Shown here: in pieces, positions 60,499 through 64,000 of the stretch | Layout of the letters: the number at the start of each line of letters is the position of its first letter | Position numbering within the stretch: position 1 is the first letter of the stretch | Assembly (NCBI GenBank): GCA_021307315.1 | Contig: JAJSPD010000045.1 | Location: forward strand, 329,220-393,219 | Source of the DNA: Bisporella sp. PMI_857 | Taxonomy: Eukaryota > Ascomycota > Leotiomycetes > Helotiales > Helotiaceae | Direction: 5' to 3' | DNA length: 64,000 nt | The notes under the pieces: model-generated | Databases searched by the model: none | What the model saw: only the letters and a program-made list of their open reading frames with translations | What the model was told of the DNA's origin: nothing | Made by a program: the position numbers and the translations under genes

Positions 60499-61717
60499 TA
60501 ATACCCAAAAAAATAGGGTTTCCCCCTCTAATACTTCGTATGCCAGCCATTTGCCTCAATACACGCCGCAATCCTCCTCGGCATACTCTCGATCAAAGAC
60601 TCAAAAAAAGAGTCAGGAATACGTCTCCAACACTCTTTTAATGCTTCCTCTAAGTTATTCAGGTCTTTTTCTGACTCCCCATTAGCGTTCATAACCTCTA
60701 GGAACCACTTCTACATCAATTCCTTTAAGTATTTCCAAGCATGCTCGATAGGATTTAAATCCGGCAAATAAGGAGGCCAATCTGTCCTTCTAACCCTCTA
60801 TTCTTTAAACTAATTATTTACAGCGTGTGCAGTATGAATTGGGGCATTATCTTGCATAAATATTAAGTCGTCTGTGATATATTGAGCCACTCGTGCATCC
60901 AAAACCTCAATATATAACTGCGCAGTATACTCGTGCTTCTTCGACTCGAAATCCCGATCCATAATATATAGAGGGCACCTCTTTGCCTCTCCCCAAAAGG
61001 CTCCCCATACCGTAACTCTCATCTGCTTCCCTAGCTTATATATTTCGATGAATTCAGGCTTCCATTTATTAGCAGGAGTACCCCAAACCCAGCTCTAGAT
61101 TTTGCCTTTACCCCGCTCTACTGAGCACTCATTAGACCACATATATTCCCTCTATTATTCCACAGTCCAGTGTCTCCTACACTTACACCAAAGCAGCCGA
61201 TCTGCAGCATTTTAATCAGAGAGTTCGGGACGTTTCTTCTTTCGCCAATGGCTTAAGTTATGAGCAGTTGCTAGCCGTCGAATATAAGAATCGCTTATTC
61301 TAAGCCCAGTATTATCTCGTTGCTAATTAAAGGTACGATCGGGGGATATTCGGAGGTTTCGAAGCATTAATCGTATCTCTCGATCATTATAAATAAGAGG
61401 ACGCCCAGTTCGTGGAAGAGAGTTGCCATTTAATCTTGATTTATCAAGGGCAATTGTGCCTCGTACAGCTGCTCGCGATACGTCTATTTGAAGCTCGATT
61501 TGCCTAGGAGCTAAGCTAGCCAAAGAAGCGCCTATTATCTTGCCACGATTATAAGGAGTGAGCTCTTTGCCTCTCTTACGCTTATTGCCATTAATAGGAG
61601 CTAGGGGAGTGCGGTGTCGGAGCATATTTAAGGTATTGGGTAAAAGTAGATAAATCGCGTGGGTGGAGAAACCGCGATTTTCGCGTTTTCGGCTAATACT
61701 TTTGACAACCCATTGTA

Positions 61718-62062
61718 TACAGACAGCATGTGAGGAGTCAAGGCGCATATGCGCGCAGGTCTTATACGTTCGCCTGCCCTACTGTTCAGTCTTTACCTTT
61801 GTATTCTAAGTAATTAGGTAGAGCAGCGAATTCAAGACCTTGCTTCGTTCAGCGACCTTGCCTCTCGACTGTGCCGTTACATCGGCTATTAGTAGCGACA
61901 GTAGACGTTAAATGGTTTAGTTAATCTCGAGTAGTGTACTTTAAGGTTTTGCTCCTGGCTATCCTAAGGTAGGTGGTTTCCGTAAGTAGTAAGTATTCGG
62001 AGCTAAAGATTGAAGTTAAAGAAAACGAAATGTGGATTAAGCTTTCTTCATAATGTCACTAG
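61718..62062. other. Right flank of the Tc1 element, retroelement-like relic
   Basis: Continues the possible LTR that starts at 59887 (to CGTTACA at 61881) and then reads GGCTATTAGTAGCGACAG, which looks like the start of a RIP-mutated retroelement interior. No frame survives. The interpretation is weak. Confidence 0.3.
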
Positions 62063-62234
62063 TGTCACGACACGCGCTGTGGATCTACAGATACAGAGGG
62101 CAACGGTGGTATCATACGAGAATCTATAGCTGAGGAAGGAAGAGGAGCTCGAGAAGAGCAAGCTATATATACACGAGGGAGCCCTAGCGGCTCGGCAGTA
62201 TGTCACGTGCCCGATCAGGGTCGGTACCGTGACA
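62063..62234 (-). mobile_element. Second solo LTR with ACTAG target duplication
   Basis: 172 bp with ends TGTCACG and CGTGACA, flanked by ACTAG at 62058-62062 and 62235-62239. A TATATATAGC box on the minus strand (about 62167) gives its orientation. It shares the terminal word TGTCACGG with the LTR at 60212 but not its body, so it is a related but different family. Confidence 0.8.
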
Positions 62235-62733
62235 ACTAGAAGTATAATTGTACATAAGCGAAACACTTTACTAGTTGTATCGCCGATCTCGGGGAAGAGG
62301 TCTATATAGGTACACGATCTACGACCTTGCTGTTTTTCTAGAGCACTTACTCCTCCTGATTTTTGTATCCTAAAGATAGGTGAAGGGCTTACATAATCAA
62401 AGCAAAAGTAAAGACCTCTCTGTTGAATTTGTACGCCTAAGGCAACCACCAGGGCCTGCCGGGTATGACCGGCTTAAAACTTATAAGATTACCATAATAG
62501 CGAGAATAGCTGAAGTCACAGGCCTGTAGAGCTGAAGCTACAGGGTTGAGACAAGCTGGGCCAGGTGGCAAAACTAGTGGACTTAGGGTGTATAAATAGG
62601 CTACACATCACTGTAGGAATAGGCAATTGAGTTGTTATCCCCGAACCTGCAACACTCTCAAATGCGGTAGCTTTTAATTAATAATAGATTAAGTACGCAT
62701 TCTAGACCGGATGTAATAGTAGATTGGCTAGAA
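62235..62733. other. Relic stretch between the solo LTR and the GH127 gene
   Basis: On the minus strand at about 62250-62440 a short frame reads IQQRGLYFCFDYVSPSPIF and FPEIGDTTSKVFRLCTI, protein-like but not identifiable; the solo LTR splits its end. The rest shows nothing, and no promoter is needed here because it is the 3' side of the GH127 gene. Confidence 0.3.
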
Positions 62734-64000
62734 TTACGGAGCCAGTTCCTGCTCTGCCTCGCTAGCTTTCGCGACGATGGTATCCCGCTCCTTAGTAGTA
62801 TACACCTTAGCGGCGACAAACGCGTCTATAGTTGAGTTAACCACCTGAACAAACGCGGCGTGTGTAGTAAACGGCGCCTGATCCCAAATTAAGTCGAGGA
62901 ATGTCGGTCCATCAGTGCCTGGGGAGGTGATCCCAGAAACCGGCACGTCGTACTTGGGTAGCTCGTCGTTGCGCTTGCGGTTTGGCACACCTGTGTTGAT
63001 TGTACCAAAGACCACAACCGGCTCGACACGTAGGAAATACGAAGAGACGGCCTGGTTGTCGCTGATATAGTACGGCCGCACGTTCAAGCTGCCGCTGGTG
63101 GAGGAGGTGGTGAAGAGCGGATCGCCGGCCGATGTTTTCCCTGTCTGCTTAATGGCGGCCTGCTGGTAGTCGCCGTCCCGCTTTAGGTACCGGTAAAGCG
63201 ACAGCTGCCAGTAGCTACCACCGCTCGGCTTACCGATGGTCTGCAGCAGCACCGGTCCCCAGATGATTGCCTGGGTGTCTGGGCGATCTAGCGCACGCTC
63301 GATTCGGATACTGAAGGGCATTCGCACTTGAATCACATCGCCCGTCTTCCAGGTCCGGCTCAGGGAGAGGTACGTGCTGGGTTGCACGTCCTTGGTGGAC
63401 TGGGCCTCCCCGTTGACGGTGACCTGGAAGCCGTTACGAACCCAGCCGGGCACCCGTAGTTTAATATCCAGCGGGCCCTGTCCGGTGACGGTGAAGTTGG
63501 CCGTGTCCCCACGTGGGAAGGCCGTCTCCTGCTTGATCGAGAAGCGTTTCTCGGTCCAGGTTAGTGTAGACGGAACGTACAGATTCACCCAAAGTGCAGA
63601 CCCATCCGCTGAGCGCAGGTAGACCGTCTCCTGGTACTTGGTGTGGCTCTCCATGCCGGTGCCGCCGCAGCAGGTGCCGGTGTTGCCATAGTCGCGGCTG
63701 GAGCCTGGGGAGAGTGGCTGGAAGTAGGTGAGCTGTGGGTCGGCGGTGCTGGTCGTGTCGGCGCGCGACCCCGTGATCATGTTAAACAGGCCGCGCTCGT
63801 AGTGGTCCATGTACGTTGCATTGTGCTCGTGCAGGAACAGGTTTCGGGCCAGCTTGAGTGTGTTATACGTCGTGCACGTCTCGGCACCGTTCTGGGCGAT
63901 AGCATTCGCGATGTTGTCCCGATTCTGGAATAATTCGGGGTTGTCGTTAGCGCCCGGATAGTTGCCGCCGGTGCCGCCACTGGCAAACTCGCGGTGCGGC
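62734..64000 (-). CDS. GH127 beta-L-arabinofuranosidase (DUF1680), 5' part outside the window
   Basis: Open from the right edge of the window to TAA at 62736-62734, at least 421 residues, no intron or stop. Beta-L-arabinofuranosidases of GH127 remove terminal arabinofuranose with a cysteine nucleophile held by zinc. Visible signatures: AETCTTYNTLKLARNLF with the Glu and Cys of the zinc/acid-base site (Glu338 and Cys340 in the Bifidobacterium enzyme HypBA1), YMDHYERGLFN, LTYFQPLSPG, then GTCCGGTGMESHTKY with the Cys pair (Cys417/418, the first being the nucleophile), WVNLYVPSTLTW and LRVPGWVRNGFQVTVNG. The beta-sandwich end and a C-terminal extra segment (HAAFVQVVNSTIDAFVAAK) follow. The gene is clearly more GC-rich than its AT-rich, transposon-filled surroundings and resembles actinobacterial enzymes, so horizontal transfer is plausible. 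Its start and any signal peptide are not visible. Confidence 0.87.
   Translation of the reverse strand, partial: PHREFASGGTGGNYPGANDNPELFQNRDNIANAIAQNGAETCTTYNTLKLARNLFLHEHNATYMDHYERGLFNMITGSRADTTSTADPQLTYFQPLSPGSSRDYGNTGTCCGGTGMESHTKYQETVYLRSADGSALWVNLYVPSTLTWTEKRFSIKQETAFPRGDTANFTVTGQGPLDIKLRVPGWVRNGFQVTVNGEAQSTKDVQPSTYLSLSRTWKTGDVIQVRMPFSIRIERALDRPDTQAIIWGPVLLQTIGKPSGGSYWQLSLYRYLKRDGDYQQAAIKQTGKTSAGDPLFTTSSTSGSLNVRPYYISDNQAVSSYFLRVEPVVVFGTINTGVPNRKRNDELPKYDVPVSGITSPGTDGPTFLDLIWDQAPFTTHAAFVQVVNSTIDAFVAAKVYTTKERDTIVAKASEAEQELAP

Larger units (their letters stand above)
60057..61715 (-). mobile_element. Complete but inactivated Tc1/mariner (DD34E) transposon
   Basis: Inverted ends CAATGGGTTGTCAAAAGTA (left, from 60057) and its complement (right, to 61715) agree over about 28 bp with one mismatch and are flanked by TA on both sides, as in Tc1/mariner insertions. 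The transposase reads on the minus strand in a single frame from the ATG at 61625 to TAG at 60530-60528. Blocks are an HTH part (LTPYNRGKIIGASLASLAPR), TPANKWKPEF, VWGAFWGEAKRCPLYIMDRD, LIFMQDNAPIHTA and PPYLPDLNPIEHAWKYLKEL; the second Asp and the Glu are 34 residues apart. The first catalytic Asp (expected in SDEC) is Asn. About nine TAA/TAG codons interrupt the frame, but there is no frameshift. The 1659-bp length includes a solo LTR inserted at 60212. Confidence 0.9.

Noticed and set aside
61323..61748. The longest transposase frame starting outside the element
   Set aside because: Its first 11 codons lie beyond the right inverted end and the next 30 lie in or beside that end; the plausible start is the ATG at 61625 inside the element.

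Overview
The window is nuclear DNA of a filamentous ascomycete (Pezizomycotina). Genes sit on both strands without operons. Most are split by short introns (about 45-110 nt) with GTRNGT-type donors, CTRAY branch points and YAG acceptors. The core proteins (CYP51, MED14, ATG22, DGAT2, an Izh3-like PAQR protein, an HPP protein) are typical of such fungi. The mix of F-box/2EXR, STAND/NLR, CorA-like and AsaB-like families suggests Leotiomycetes (Helotiales), but this is inference from family content, not a phylogeny.

Layout. 1-4.3 kb: an intact C2H2 zinc-finger regulator behind a long leader. 4.3-18.9 kb: an accessory, decaying stretch. It holds a broken basic-region/ankyrin (bANK-type) regulator, a 5'-truncated M3 metallopeptidase, one intact F-box protein, two 2EXR-type genes stopped by in-frame nonsense codons, a small membrane protein, a gag-like retroelement remnant and a truncated 2EXR gene. 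19.7-36.5 kb: a conserved housekeeping block with DGAT2, MED14 (RGR1), ATG22, HPP protein, PAQR/Izh3-like and CYP51 (ERG11). Lipid metabolism is well represented (sterol 14-demethylation, triacylglycerol synthesis, PAQR receptor), though the genes are not co-oriented. 38.5-49.9 kb: an accessory island with a nine-exon NLR (hydrolase-like domain, NB-ARC, TPR), a six-exon SDR, a divergent CorA-like protein, an M20 amidohydrolase and an AsaB-like oxygenase. 51-64 kb: a repeat-rich compartment with a broken Hsp70-like gene, an F-box gene cut off by repeats, a ~155-bp minisatellite, a RIP-degraded pogo/Fot1 element, a broken NLR cut at its P-loop, a complete but dead Tc1/mariner element carrying a nested solo LTR, a second solo LTR, and at the right edge a GC-rich GH127 beta-L-arabinofuranosidase gene of bacterial type.

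Many broken reading frames are interrupted mainly by TAG/TAA at positions where Trp or Gln is expected. That is the footprint of repeat-induced point mutation (C:G to T:A in CpA/TpG context). Several gene models (SDR, NLR, AsaB-like, CorA-like, M3 remnant) only become visible after joining short exons by hand. All splice sites were assigned by eye from consensus and reading phase and have no transcript support.
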